A DNA stretch of 64,000 bases, from contig NZ_CP109067.1 in NCBI RefSeq assembly GCF_035917335.1, positions 7,005,001 to 7,069,000 of the forward strand, given 5' to 3'. Both the position numbers and the translations under genes were made by a program. Under the pieces are notes generated by a model that saw nothing but the letters and a program-made list of their open reading frames with translations, was not told the origin of the DNA and did no database searches. Of this stretch, positions 1-9,945 are shown in pieces (the first letter of the stretch is position 1; each line of letters opens with the position of its first letter). This stretch comes from Micromonospora sp. NBC_01813. GTDB taxonomy: Bacteria; Actinomycetota; Actinomycetes; Mycobacteriales; Micromonosporaceae.

Positions 1-189
1 GTGTGGGCACGGCGAATCCGGCATGTGCGGCTCAACGACCTGGTCGACCCGGAGCCGATCCGGCTTGGTCGACCGTTCGGATGCGTCCTGACCTCATCGG
101 TGCCGCTGGTGGTCCAGTTCCAGCGCCAGGACACCCGGCTGCCGGGCGTCGTCGCGTTGACCGACGTCGTCGCGTACGCGACGGGGTGA
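1..189 (+). CDS. Sensory rhodopsin transducer-like protein (C-terminal fragment)
   Basis: The window opens inside this gene, so only its last 62 codons are visible; the GTG at base 1 is probably internal. The fragment (RRIRHVRLNDL, then PFGCVLTSSVPLVVQFQRQD, then ALTDVVAYATG) matches what I remember of the C-terminal half of Anabaena sensory rhodopsin transducer (ASRT, DUF1362), a small beta-sandwich soluble protein that forms tetramers. Homologues occur in bacteria without rhodopsins, often near carbohydrate genes, so a light-sensing role is not implied. A strong hairpin follows directly and would end transcription. Family call is from recalled sequence similarity. Confidence 0.6.
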   Translation: MWARRIRHVRLNDLVDPEPIRLGRPFGCVLTSSVPLVVQFQRQDTRLPGVVALTDVVAYATG

Positions 190-216
190 GGTGCGACCGG
201 CCGCACCTCACCCCGT
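181..216. terminator. Bidirectional hairpin terminator
   Basis: A perfect 15-bp inverted repeat (181-195 with 202-216, arm ACGGGGTGAGGTGCG) with a 6-nt loop overlaps the stop of the first gene and lies just before the converging stop of the hydrolase gene. There is no T tract, which is usual in high-GC actinobacteria. Confidence 0.8.
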
Positions 217-231
217 CGGGTGACCCGTCGA

Positions 232-1782
<1,551 letters not shown>

Positions 1783-1792
<10 letters not shown>

Positions 1793-2121
1793 CGAACCGC
1801 CTGGTACGCCCACAGCGCCCCGACGAGCAGCGCCACCAACCAGGTCACCACCAGCCAGGAACGCCGCGACAACCGGGTGAACAGGACGACGAGCCCGGCG
1901 GCGTAGAGCCCGGCGACGACCACCGTACCGGTGATGGCCACCGGCGTACGGGCGGCCGAGGCGCAGCCCGGCGGAGCCGGCAGGATCGCGGGACAGACGC
2001 CGCCGCCCCGGTCGACCGTCAGGTGCCACATCGCCGCCCAGGCCGCCACGGCGACGAACGTCGCCGCAGCGGCCCAGATCCATCGACGGTGCCCGGACGC
2101 CAGCCCTCGGGATGCATCCAT
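1783..2121 (-). CDS. Small multi-pass membrane protein, function unknown
   Basis: This 112-residue protein has about three hydrophobic segments (near residues 14-32, 62-82 and 88-106). Two cysteines lie in the loop between the first two (VCPAILPAPPGCAS) and could form a disulfide outside the cell. I do not recognise the family. It starts at an ATG at 2121 and lies downstream of the NCS1 permease on the same strand, about 40 bp away, so cotranscription is possible. Its stop lies inside the end of the convergent TetR gene. Confidence 0.6.
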
Positions 2122-2160
2122 GCAACGACCCTAAGCCGGCGGGCACGGCGGGCGGAACTG

Positions 2161-3720
2161 TCAACTGCCGGGTGTCTCGGCCGTCGCCGGTGCGGCGGCC
2201 ACCGGTGCCGGGCTCACCGGAATCGCCCGGTCGACGGCACCTGGCGTACGCCCAGCCATCACCGCGACGTACAGCACGGCACCGATGGCCGCACCGATCA
2301 CCCAGGCGAACCCGCTCAGCTCGACCAGCCACGGCACCCACACCGTGGCCACCGAGAAGACGGCGGCGACAGCGAACGCGCCGATCGCCCGCATGTTCCA
2401 GCCGTTGACGTAGTGGTACCGGCGGGCCGGGTCCATGCTGTACAGGTCGGCAACCAGCAGGCTTCGGCGCTGCACGACGTAGAAGTCGGCGACCAGGATG
2501 CCGTAGAGCGGCGCGAGTACGGCGCCCAACGTGTCGACGAACTTCGGCAACCCGATCTGGTCGATCACCGCGACCCACAGCGCCCCGATGACGAACCCGA
2601 ACAGCGCGGTCAGATAGCCACCGCGTTTGAAGCTGATCCGCTGCGGCGACAGGTTCGACAGGTCGTACGCGGGGGGAATGAAGTTGGCGACCAGGTTGAT
2701 GCCGATCGTGGCGACCAGGAAGGTCAACGCGGCCAGCACCGTCAACGCGGTGTTCCCGACCTGCCCGACGATGTCGGCCGGGTTGGTCAGCGGATCACCC
2801 TGCCCGTCCTGGTAGACCACGTACGCGCCGGCCGTGATGAACAGCGACAGGAAGGTGAAGAACGCCAGGCTCAGCGGCAGCCCGGTGAAGTTGCCGATCT
2901 TCATCCCACGTTCGGTCCGGGAGAAGCGGGAGAAGTCGCCGAAGTTGATGATCACCGCCGAGAAGTAGGCGACCATCGTGCCGACCACGCCGAGGAAGGC
3001 GGTGACCACGGCCCAGCCCTGCACCTCGGCGTTGCTGAACAGGCTGCCGACCGCCGGCAGCAACTCGTCGCCGGCCTGCACCCAGATCGCCGCCAGCAGC
3101 ACGATCATGACCACGTAGACGGCGGGACCGGCGACGTTGAGGAACTTCTCGATCCAGGAGAGGCCCCGCATGAAGAGCACCACCTGGATCGCGGCGACGA
3201 TCAGGTAGGAGACCCAGCCGACACCGGTCAGCCCGAGCACCGTGGGCCCGCCGGGGTCGCCGAGGAGCGCGTTGAGCGCCAGCGCGACCGCCGTGGAGGC
3301 GAAGTAGGTCTGCGCGCCGTACCAGAAGATCGCGACGATGCCGCGGACCAACGCCGGGAACGTCGCCCCGCGGACGCCCATGCTCGCGCGGGCCATCACC
3401 GCGTACGGGATGCCGTACCGGACGCTCGGCTTGCCGGTCAGGTTCACCAGGTAGTTGACGAACAGTCCGGCGAGGACGATGGCGGCGAACACCCACCAGC
3501 CGTTGATGCCGGCGGTGATGAACAGGCTCGCCGCCAGGGTGTAGCCGGCGAGACTCTGCACGTCGTTGGTCCAGACGTTGAAGATTTCGAACCAGCCCCA
3601 CCGGCGCTTGGACTCGGGCAGTGGCGCGAGGTCGTCGTTGTAGAGACTCGGGTGCGGATCGTCGCCAGCCATCGGGGCAGTGGGCACGGCGGACACGGTG
3701 GTCTGCGGATCAGCGGACAC
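2161..3720 (-). CDS. NCS1 family nucleobase/hydantoin permease
   Basis: A 519-residue inner-membrane symporter of the nucleobase:cation symporter-1 family (cytosine, allantoin, uracil or hydantoin transporters). About twelve hydrophobic helices are visible. The N-terminal stretch NDDLAPLPESKRRWGWFEIF and WTNDVQSLAGYTLAASLF is a family hallmark, as is the GASMGVRGATFP-like segment (ASMGVRGATFP here). The GTG start at 3720 has AGGAGG just upstream. No catabolic genes flank it, so the substrate cannot be read from context. The C-terminus is a short Pro/Ala-rich cytoplasmic tail. Confidence 0.88.
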   Translation of the reverse strand: MSADPQTTVSAVPTAPMAGDDPHPSLYNDDLAPLPESKRRWGWFEIFNVWTNDVQSLAGYTLAASLFITAGINGWWVFAAIVLAGLFVNYLVNLTGKPSVRYGIPYAVMARASMGVRGATFPALVRGIVAIFWYGAQTYFASTAVALALNALLGDPGGPTVLGLTGVGWVSYLIVAAIQVVLFMRGLSWIEKFLNVAGPAVYVVMIVLLAAIWVQAGDELLPAVGSLFSNAEVQGWAVVTAFLGVVGTMVAYFSAVIINFGDFSRFSRTERGMKIGNFTGLPLSLAFFTFLSLFITAGAYVVYQDGQGDPLTNPADIVGQVGNTALTVLAALTFLVATIGINLVANFIPPAYDLSNLSPQRISFKRGGYLTALFGFVIGALWVAVIDQIGLPKFVDTLGAVLAPLYGILVADFYVVQRRSLLVADLYSMDPARRYHYVNGWNMRAIGAFAVAAVFSVATVWVPWLVELSGFAWVIGAAIGAVLYVAVMAGRTPGAVDRAIPVSPAPVAAAPATAETPGS

Positions 3721-3821
3721 GGCTCCTCCTGGGAATACGTCGGGATCCCGGGGGCCCTGCAGGGTTGGCTCAAGCTAGAGCCGGTCCGTCGCGTGCGGCG
3801 TACCCATTCGGTTAAATCTAT

Positions 3822-4925
3822 ATGTCGCGCAGTCGGCGGATCTCCTCCCAGCTGCCGGCGGACCCACCAGCGGCCCGGTCGGCGACGTCGACCAGATGTC
3901 GACCGGACGTCGATGCGCCGGCCCCGGCACCGTTGATCGGCAGCCGCTTCAGTGTGCCGGTGAAACTTCTCAGATGGTTTGGGGTAGGCGTCTCGGCTCT
4001 CCTCGCAATCGTGCTCGTCGGGGTCCTGACGTTGTACGTCTGGCCCCTCGGCAACGACCGGCTGGGCGCGGGACGGCCGGAGACGGTCACCTTCGGTGCC
4101 GCCGTGCAACGCGCGACGGCGGCGGTCCAGGCGGACACCGTGGACGAGACGGTGACGCCGGACTGCCGGACCGGGTTCTACTCACACGGCCGACGGACGG
4201 CCAAGGCGGTGCTGATGCTGCACGGCTACCGGGACTGTCCGGCGCAGTACGCGAGCCTCGCCCGGCACTACTTCGACCGCGGCTACAACGTCTACGTGCC
4301 CCGGGAGCCGCTGCACGGCGTACAGGACCCCGACGCCAGTTCCGGCGTACAGGCCGACGACCTGGTGTCCTATGCGGACGACGCGCTGAACGTGGTCGCC
4401 GGGCTCGGCGACGAGGTCGGCGTCGTGGGCATCTCCGGCGGCGCGGTACTGGCCACCTGGCTGGCGCAGCACCGCGCCGACGCCGTCGCGCGCCTGCTGG
4501 TCCTCTCGCCGTTCTACCGGCCGAACAGCACCCACGCACCCGCGTTCGTGGTCCGACCGATGACCGTGCTGTACGGGTTCCGGCTGCTGCCCGACCACGT
4601 CAACGGCAACGGGTTCTCGTTCTCCGCGCTCGCCCAGTATCTGCGGATAACGCAGAACTACCGGTCGGAGCCGGACAACGACCGGTTGCGGAGCGTCGCG
4701 TTGGTCGTCTCGCCCAACGACACCTTCATCGACGCGGCGGCGGCCCGCGAGGTGCCAGGCGAACTGGCCGAGACCAACGGCCTGACGTTGGAGGTCTTCG
4801 ACGTGCCGGCCGAGTTCGGGCTCGAACACGACCTGGTGGCACCGGAGGAGCTCGGGGAGCGGACCGACGACCTCAACGCCCGCTACTTCGGCCTGTACGA
4901 GGGCAGCGCCGCCGTCGCCGGGTGA
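3822..4925 (+). CDS. Membrane-anchored alpha/beta hydrolase
   Basis: A 367-residue protein if started at the ATG at 3822. A basic N-terminus leads to one membrane helix (about residues 52-74), then an extracytoplasmic alpha/beta-hydrolase domain with LMLHGYRDCPAQY (oxyanion region), the nucleophile elbow GISGG with its serine, VVSPNDTFID around the likely acid, and an ELEHD-like FGLEHD containing the likely catalytic histidine. A GTG at 3954 is an alternative start giving a shorter N-terminus. It is divergent from the NCS1 permease. Substrate unknown; carboxylesterase or thioesterase activity is plausible. Confidence 0.75.
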   Translation: MSRSRRISSQLPADPPAARSATSTRCRPDVDAPAPAPLIGSRFSVPVKLLRWFGVGVSALLAIVLVGVLTLYVWPLGNDRLGAGRPETVTFGAAVQRATAAVQADTVDETVTPDCRTGFYSHGRRTAKAVLMLHGYRDCPAQYASLARHYFDRGYNVYVPREPLHGVQDPDASSGVQADDLVSYADDALNVVAGLGDEVGVVGISGGAVLATWLAQHRADAVARLLVLSPFYRPNSTHAPAFVVRPMTVLYGFRLLPDHVNGNGFSFSALAQYLRITQNYRSEPDNDRLRSVALVVSPNDTFIDAAAAREVPGELAETNGLTLEVFDVPAEFGLEHDLVAPEELGERTDDLNARYFGLYEGSAAVAG

Positions 4926-4938
4926 ACCCGGCCGACAG

Positions 4939-6885
4939 TCAGCCGTACGGGTGGAGAAACTGTGTGGGGCGCAGCGCCTTCGCCGTGATCCGCACGTCGC
5001 CGATCCAGCCGTAGAAGCCCTGGCCGTACCGCAGGTCGAACGAGGTCGCGCCGATCACGAACGGCAGTCCGAGGGTGGCGATGCCGGTGGACGGTTGGGT
5101 CGGGTTGCGGGCGATCTTCGACCCGTCGACGTAGACGATGGTCCGCTGCGAGTCGTTGACGACGGCCAGGTGCAGCCAGCGGCCGGTCGGCAGGGCGTGA
5201 CTCCAGGAGGTGGGGTCGGCGTCCTGCTGGTCGGCGTAGACGACGTACTGCAGGAACCGCTCGGAGGAGATGTTCAGGCTGCAGGTGCATTCCAGTGGGG
5301 ACCAGCCGGTGGTCTTGCCGGCGTCGCCGCTGCGTCCCTCCCAGCTCATGATCCCCATCCAGGCATGGTCGCCCTGGTACGGGTCGGGGAGCTTGACGAA
5401 CGCCTCGATCGTGTAGCCGCTGCGGAACGTCATCGCGTTGATGGGCGCGTTCGGACCGGCCCGCAGGATGGCACCCCGGTCCGGGCCCTTGCCGCCGTCG
5501 AACCGCAGGCTGGCGTGCGCCGGCTGGCCCGGATGGTGGTCCAGCGAGTAGGTGAGGGTGTCGCTGACGCCGGAGCCGATCCGCGCCACGGTCAGGTCGT
5601 TGCCGTTGCCGGTGAGGTCCCGTGCGACGGCGCCGTCCGGGACCGGCTCGCCGTCGCCGGCCACGGCCAGCCCGTGCGAGTCGAAGCGCCAGTAGCCGAC
5701 GGTGGCGTGCAGCAGCACCGCGACCGGTGGCCGGGGCGCGGGTGGCGGCACCGGGGCGAATCCGCTGAACCGGGCGGCGAAGTCGATCTCGACGCTGAAC
5801 CGGTCGACCGGCCCGGTCAGCTCGATCGTCTCGGCGGCCAGCGGGGTGCGGTTGGCCGGATCGCGGGCCAGCACCCAGGGCGAGAAGGTCTCCACGTCGA
5901 TGACGTCGCGGGCCAGGTCGAAGTGGTAGAGGCGGATCATCCCGGCCCCGCCGTAGTAGCGGTCCTGGTAGTTGGCGAGGTGGACGTGCACCGGGTTGCC
6001 GGCGGCGTTGGTCAGCGTGGTCCGGCCGGGCGGCCAGTAATGCCCGTTGAGGGTGAGGAAGATCTGGTCGTTGTCGCGGATCAGCCGGGTCCACAGCCGC
6101 TGCCCGTGGGCGGAGAACTGAGCCTGGCCGGCGTTGTCGGCCCAGGCCAGATCGTGGGTGGTGAGGATCGTCGGCAGCGTACGGTGATCGTCGAGGACGC
6201 CCTGCGCCCAGGCCAGCCCCTGGTCGGAGGCCCGCCAGTCCAGCGCCAGGACCAGCCAGTCCCGGCCGCCGGCCCGCAGTACGTGGAAACTGTTGTAGCC
6301 GTCGGGGGAGGCGCCGCCGAAGGTCGGGGTGGTGGCGAACCGTTGCGGTCCGAAGGCGCGCAGGTAGTCGCTGTCGCCACGCTGGTCGTCCCCGCCGCGG
6401 ATGTCGTGGTTTCCGGCCAGGACGCTGTACGGCAGCCGCCCGTCCAGGGTCCGGAAGGCATCGCTGGCGAGGGCGATCTCGTGCGCGGTGCCATGCTCGG
6501 TGATGTCGCCGAGATGCGTCATGAACGCGATGTTCGCGTCGGCCCGCTGCTGGTTGAGGTAGCGGAAGGCGGCCTTCAACGGTTCCGGGTCGGAGCTGTC
6601 CTCATCGAACAGATACTGCGTGTCGGGCATGACCGCCAGCGCGAAGCGGGGGCTGGCCGGATCGAATGGGCCGCTGGCGGCCGCCGCAGTGGCTGGGGCG
6701 CCGGTTCCGCCGAGCATGGTGGCGGTGACGCCGACAGCGGGCGCGGCCAGCGCCGACTGCAGCAGGGAGCGCCGCCGCAGGCGGCCCGGAGCATCAGGTT
6801 GGCGTGGCTGCTGGGTGGACTCCGGTCGGACGGTGCGCAGGTGATCGTCGGTCACTCGGACAACGTCGCGCCTGCCGATGAGCAT
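4939..6885 (-). CDS. Tat-exported metallophosphoesterase with LamG-like domain
   Basis: A 648-residue secreted protein. The N-terminus carries a twin-arginine signal (RRRSLLQ at about 38-44, then a hydrophobic stretch and an Ala-rich cleavage region near 70). The calcineurin-type phosphoesterase domain shows Asp88 in MPDTQY, Asp127 in GDITEHG, Asn159-His160-Asp161 in GNHD, a later TTHDL and GHYW. After a Pro-rich linker (about residue 390) comes a concanavalin/LamG-like beta domain to the C-terminus, which may bind carbohydrate or cell-surface polymer. The start is uncertain: an in-frame GTG at 6855 would shorten the signal region. Target may be a phosphodiester or phosphomonoester outside the cell. 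Confidence 0.82.
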   Translation of the reverse strand: MLIGRRDVVRVTDDHLRTVRPESTQQPRQPDAPGRLRRRSLLQSALAAPAVGVTATMLGGTGAPATAAAASGPFDPASPRFALAVMPDTQYLFDEDSSDPEPLKAAFRYLNQQRADANIAFMTHLGDITEHGTAHEIALASDAFRTLDGRLPYSVLAGNHDIRGGDDQRGDSDYLRAFGPQRFATTPTFGGASPDGYNSFHVLRAGGRDWLVLALDWRASDQGLAWAQGVLDDHRTLPTILTTHDLAWADNAGQAQFSAHGQRLWTRLIRDNDQIFLTLNGHYWPPGRTTLTNAAGNPVHVHLANYQDRYYGGAGMIRLYHFDLARDVIDVETFSPWVLARDPANRTPLAAETIELTGPVDRFSVEIDFAARFSGFAPVPPPAPRPPVAVLLHATVGYWRFDSHGLAVAGDGEPVPDGAVARDLTGNGNDLTVARIGSGVSDTLTYSLDHHPGQPAHASLRFDGGKGPDRGAILRAGPNAPINAMTFRSGYTIEAFVKLPDPYQGDHAWMGIMSWEGRSGDAGKTTGWSPLECTCSLNISSERFLQYVVYADQQDADPTSWSHALPTGRWLHLAVVNDSQRTIVYVDGSKIARNPTQPSTGIATLGLPFVIGATSFDLRYGQGFYGWIGDVRITAKALRPTQFLHPYG

Positions 6886-6940
6886 CGGGCGTCAGCGGGC
6901 TGAACGAGGGCCTGCCACCAATCGAAGATCGACACTGCCG

Positions 6941-6973
6941 GCGGTACGGCGAACGGGCGGTCCGCCGTACCGC
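6941..6973 (-). terminator. Hairpin terminator after catalase
   Basis: An 11-bp perfect inverted repeat (6941-6951, GCGGTACGGCG, with 6963-6973) sits just past the catalase stop codon. Confidence 0.7.
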
Positions 6974-6980
6974 CGGGGGG

Positions 6981-8507
6981 TCAGGCCTTGGCCTGCATGG
7001 TGGAACGGGCGGAATTGGCCTGCTTTGCGGCCTTGGGGTCCCTTTCGCCCTGCTTGGCGCGCACCCCGGACTCGACCCGGTCGCCGAGGTTCTTGTCGAC
7101 GTTGTGCCAGTACTCGAAGGCGCGCAGCAGCACCGGCTCGCTCACCCCGTTGAGCAGGTGACCGACGATGTTGTCGACCAGCCGTTGCCGGGCGTCGTCG
7201 TCGAGCACCTCGCGGACCATGGTGCCGGGCTGGCCCCAGTCGTCGTCCTCGGCGTGTGACGTGTACGCCGACCGGACCATCTCGCCGTCGGCGTACCAGG
7301 TGCCGCCGTCGTCGGTGAGGGACGGCTGCGCCGCCGGCCCGCCGTAGGAGTTGGGCGCGTACACCGGGTCGGCGACGTTGTGCACCCGCATCGCGCCATC
7401 CTTGGAGTAGCTGTGCACCGGCACCTTCGCCGCGTTGACCGGAATCTGCTTGTAGTTGACCCCGAGCCGGGCGCGGTGCGCGTCGGCGTAGCTGAACCCC
7501 CGGGCCAGCAGCATCTTGTCCGGGGACAGTCCGGTCCCCGGCACCACGTTGTTCGGCTCGAACGCCACCTGCTCCATCTCGGTGTGGTAGTCGGTGACGT
7601 TGCGGTTCAGGGTCAGCCGGCCGACCTCCTGCAGCGGGTAGTCGCTGTGCGGCCAGATCTTCGTCAGGTCGAACGGGTTGAACCGGTACGTCTTGGCGTC
7701 AGCGAACGGCATGATCTGCACGTGCAGCGTCCAGGACGGGTGCTGTCCGGCCGCGATGTGCTCGAACAGGTCCCGCTGGTGGTAGTCGGTGTCCACCGAC
7801 GCCATCTGGTCGGCCTCGTCCTGGGTGAAGAACTCGATGCCCTGGTCGGTCTTGAAGTGGTACTTCACCCAGCACTGCTCACCCTGAGCGTTGATCCACA
7901 TGTAGGTGTGGCTGCCGTATCCGTTCATGTGCCGCCAGGTACGCGGGATGCCCCGGTCACCCATCAGCCAGGTCACCTGGTGCGCGGACTCCGGTGACAG
8001 GGTCCAGAAGTCCCACTGCATGTCGTGGTCGCGCAGGTTGTTGTCGGCGCGGCGCTTCTGCGACCGGATGAAATGCTGGAACTTCATCGGGTCCTTGATG
8101 AAGAAGACCGGCGTGTTGTTGCCGACGATGTCCAGGTTCCCGTCACTGGTGTACAGCTTGACGGAGAATCCACGCGGGTCCCGCCAGGTATCGGGGCTGC
8201 CCCGCTCGCCGGCGACCGTGGAGAATCGGACAATCGACTCGGTTTCGGTGCCGGGCTGGAAGACCGCAGCCCGGGTGTACGCGCTGACGTCGGCGGTCAC
8301 CGTGAAGGTGCCGAAGGCGCCACCGCCCTTGGCGTGCGGCTGCCGCTCCGGTATCCGCTCCCGGTTGAAGTTGGCCATCTGCTCGATCAGGTAGTGGTCC
8401 TGCAGCAGCAGCGGGCCGTTCGGTCCGACCGTCAGCGAATGTTCGTCGCTGGCGACCGGCACCCCCGCGTCGGTGGTGGTCGGTGGACGTTTCTGCTGGT
8501 CGGTCAC
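6981..8507 (-). CDS. Catalase (heme, monofunctional)
   Basis: A 508-residue typical heme catalase that converts hydrogen peroxide to water and oxygen. The distal histidine is His58 in [13 protein letters not shown], the distal asparagine lies in [11 protein letters not shown] (130-131), and the proximal heme ligand is Tyr340 in [15 protein letters not shown]. The length fits the small-subunit clade. I chose the GTG at 8507 (reading VTDQQKRPP), which has GAGGAG upstream; the longer frame begins in noncoding sequence. It is monocistronic with a hairpin after the stop. No adjacent peroxide regulator is present. Confidence 0.95.
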   Translation of the reverse strand: MTDQQKRPPTTTDAGVPVASDEHSLTVGPNGPLLLQDHYLIEQMANFNRERIPERQPHAKGGGAFGTFTVTADVSAYTRAAVFQPGTETESIVRFSTVAGERGSPDTWRDPRGFSVKLYTSDGNLDIVGNNTPVFFIKDPMKFQHFIRSQKRRADNNLRDHDMQWDFWTLSPESAHQVTWLMGDRGIPRTWRHMNGYGSHTYMWINAQGEQCWVKYHFKTDQGIEFFTQDEADQMASVDTDYHQRDLFEHIAAGQHPSWTLHVQIMPFADAKTYRFNPFDLTKIWPHSDYPLQEVGRLTLNRNVTDYHTEMEQVAFEPNNVVPGTGLSPDKMLLARGFSYADAHRARLGVNYKQIPVNAAKVPVHSYSKDGAMRVHNVADPVYAPNSYGGPAAQPSLTDDGGTWYADGEMVRSAYTSHAEDDDWGQPGTMVREVLDDDARQRLVDNIVGHLLNGVSEPVLLRAFEYWHNVDKNLGDRVESGVRAKQGERDPKAAKQANSARSTMQAKA

Positions 8508-8901
8508 GAGGACTCCTCGGGTTGGCTCAGTTTCGTGCGCTATCTGCACCCATACCCGGCCAACGACAATCTCAGCCCTGCGGCTGCTCGGTACCCTGGC
8601 TCGCAGGGATCGCCTTCGATAGAGGGAGGTTGAGTCGTGGGAATGGACGACAGTCAGCGCAGTGACCGGCCTGGCCCGCGCGTCGCTGGCCGTCGCGGCT
8701 CTGTCCGGGCACACCGGGTGGGGAGGGCCAGGTCAGATCAGCCAGCGGTGCCGCTGGACGACGGGGAGCTTGGCCCAGAGCCGACCGAGGCCCCAGGTGT
8801 ATCCGGCGTGACGGTGCCGGAGCCGGCTGCGACCCGCAGGCCGACACGGGTCATCTGCCAGCCGAGACTCCCTGACCCAGGACTGGGCCGTCGCTACGGC
8901 A
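8508..8901. other. Intergenic region between catalase and TPR gene
   Basis: About 390 bp holding the catalase promoter and, on the plus strand, a possible short open frame starting at GTG 8637. That start has a good ribosome-binding site (GGGAGG at 8624-8629) and a TACCCT -10-like box at 8592. I see no RNA gene or repeat in it. Confidence 0.5.
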
Positions 8902-9035
8902 CTACGAAGGCAGGCTGGTCAGCCGCGCTGCAGCCTGCGGCGCGTACTCCGGGTGCCCGGAGTCGACCACCCGGCGGTAGTAGATCCGTGCCTCGCCCAC
9001 GGCACCTCTCAGCAGGAGCGCTCCGGCTAGGTTGA
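8637..9035 (+). CDS. Doubtful small open reading frame
   Basis: A 132-residue frame of low-complexity, Arg/Pro-rich composition resembling no family I know. The only support is the well-placed GGGAGG before the GTG start. Against it, the last 134 bases run antisense into the TPR gene. It could be an unusual regulatory leader, a decayed gene or chance. Low confidence. Confidence 0.22.
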   Translation: MGMDDSQRSDRPGPRVAGRRGSVRAHRVGRARSDQPAVPLDDGELGPEPTEAPGVSGVTVPEPAATRRPTRVICQPRLPDPGLGRRYGTTKAGWSAALQPAARTPGARSRPPGGSRSVPRPRHLSAGALRLG

Positions 9036-9873
9036 TCGCCCCTTCGATCCGGGCCAGCGGGTGATCCGACTCGGCCGCTGCCCGGAACAGCCGCTCGGCC
9101 TCGACAAAATTGCGGGCCTCGACGGCGAGCAGGCCCAGATTGAGCCCGGCAGCGCCGGCCGAGGACGTGTCGCCGGAGGCAAGCGCGATGCCGTACGCGT
9201 GGCGGGCACCGGCCAGGTCGCCCCGCTCCTCGAGGAGAATGCCGAGATTCAACGCGGCCAGACCGTGTGCGGGCCGGCCGGCCGCCATCACCTCCCGCAG
9301 GGACTGCAGGGCGCGATCGGTCCGTCCCTTTGCGTGCTCCTGTGCGGCCAGCGCGATCGACAAGTCATCAGGGTCGGTCACCCGAACCGTGGGAATCCCT
9401 CTGCCGACGGCCTCGGCGAGCACCGCGTCCATGCTGACCTTTCCGGTGGCCTCCGCCAGCCGGGCCGCCACCGCGTCCGCGCCGGCGGTGTCCCCGCGCT
9501 GGCGCAGCATCGTCGTCAGATTGTTCGCCGCGCTGGCGCTGCCCCGGTCGACGGCCCGGCGGTAGGCGTCCTCCGCCTCGTCGACCTGCCCGACCTCTTC
9601 CAGCAGGAACCCGAGCCGGAACGCGCCGGTCGCGCTGCCCCGCTCGTCGGCTCGGATCAGCGCCGCGCGGGCTTCGGCGATTTCGCCGCGCTCGAAGAGC
9701 AGGACACCCAGGCAGGACGCGCCCTCCGCGCTGCCCGCCGCGTCGGCCCGGCGGTAGGCGTCCTCCGCTTCGGCGAGCCTGCCACGTTTCTCCCACCGTT
9801 CTCCGTCGCGCACCAACGCTGCGGCGTCGGAACGCCCGGACCACCAGCCGAACCATCGACGCCAGTCAGCCAT
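8902..9873 (-). CDS. Tetratricopeptide (TPR/Sel1-like) repeat protein
   Basis: A 323-residue soluble protein made of helical repeats of about 36 residues, for example RLAEAEDAYRRADAAGSAEG, then EIAEARAALIRADERGSATG and QVDEAEDAYRRAVDRGSAS. It starts with a Trp-rich segment (MADWRRWFGWWSG) and has no signal peptide. Such repeats bind proteins; no catalytic motif is visible. It lies downstream of the NB-ARC/TPR regulator on the same strand with a 72-bp gap and could be cotranscribed. Function unknown. Confidence 0.75.
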   Translation of the reverse strand: MADWRRWFGWWSGRSDAAALVRDGERWEKRGRLAEAEDAYRRADAAGSAEGASCLGVLLFERGEIAEARAALIRADERGSATGAFRLGFLLEEVGQVDEAEDAYRRAVDRGSASAANNLTTMLRQRGDTAGADAVAARLAEATGKVSMDAVLAEAVGRGIPTVRVTDPDDLSIALAAQEHAKGRTDRALQSLREVMAAGRPAHGLAALNLGILLEERGDLAGARHAYGIALASGDTSSAGAAGLNLGLLAVEARNFVEAERLFRAAAESDHPLARIEGAINLAGALLLRGAVGEARIYYRRVVDSGHPEYAPQAAARLTSLPS

Positions 9874-9945
9874 GCCCGAATCCTAGACAGGGCACGCCAC
9901 ACCGGACGGTCGGACGACGAGCCGGGCCCCGGTCACCCACCCAGG

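Noticed and set aside
4951-6903. 650-codon plus-strand frame opposite the metallophosphoesterase
   Set aside because: Mirror frame of a real gene with clear phosphoesterase motifs; Gly/Val/Asp-rich product without domains.
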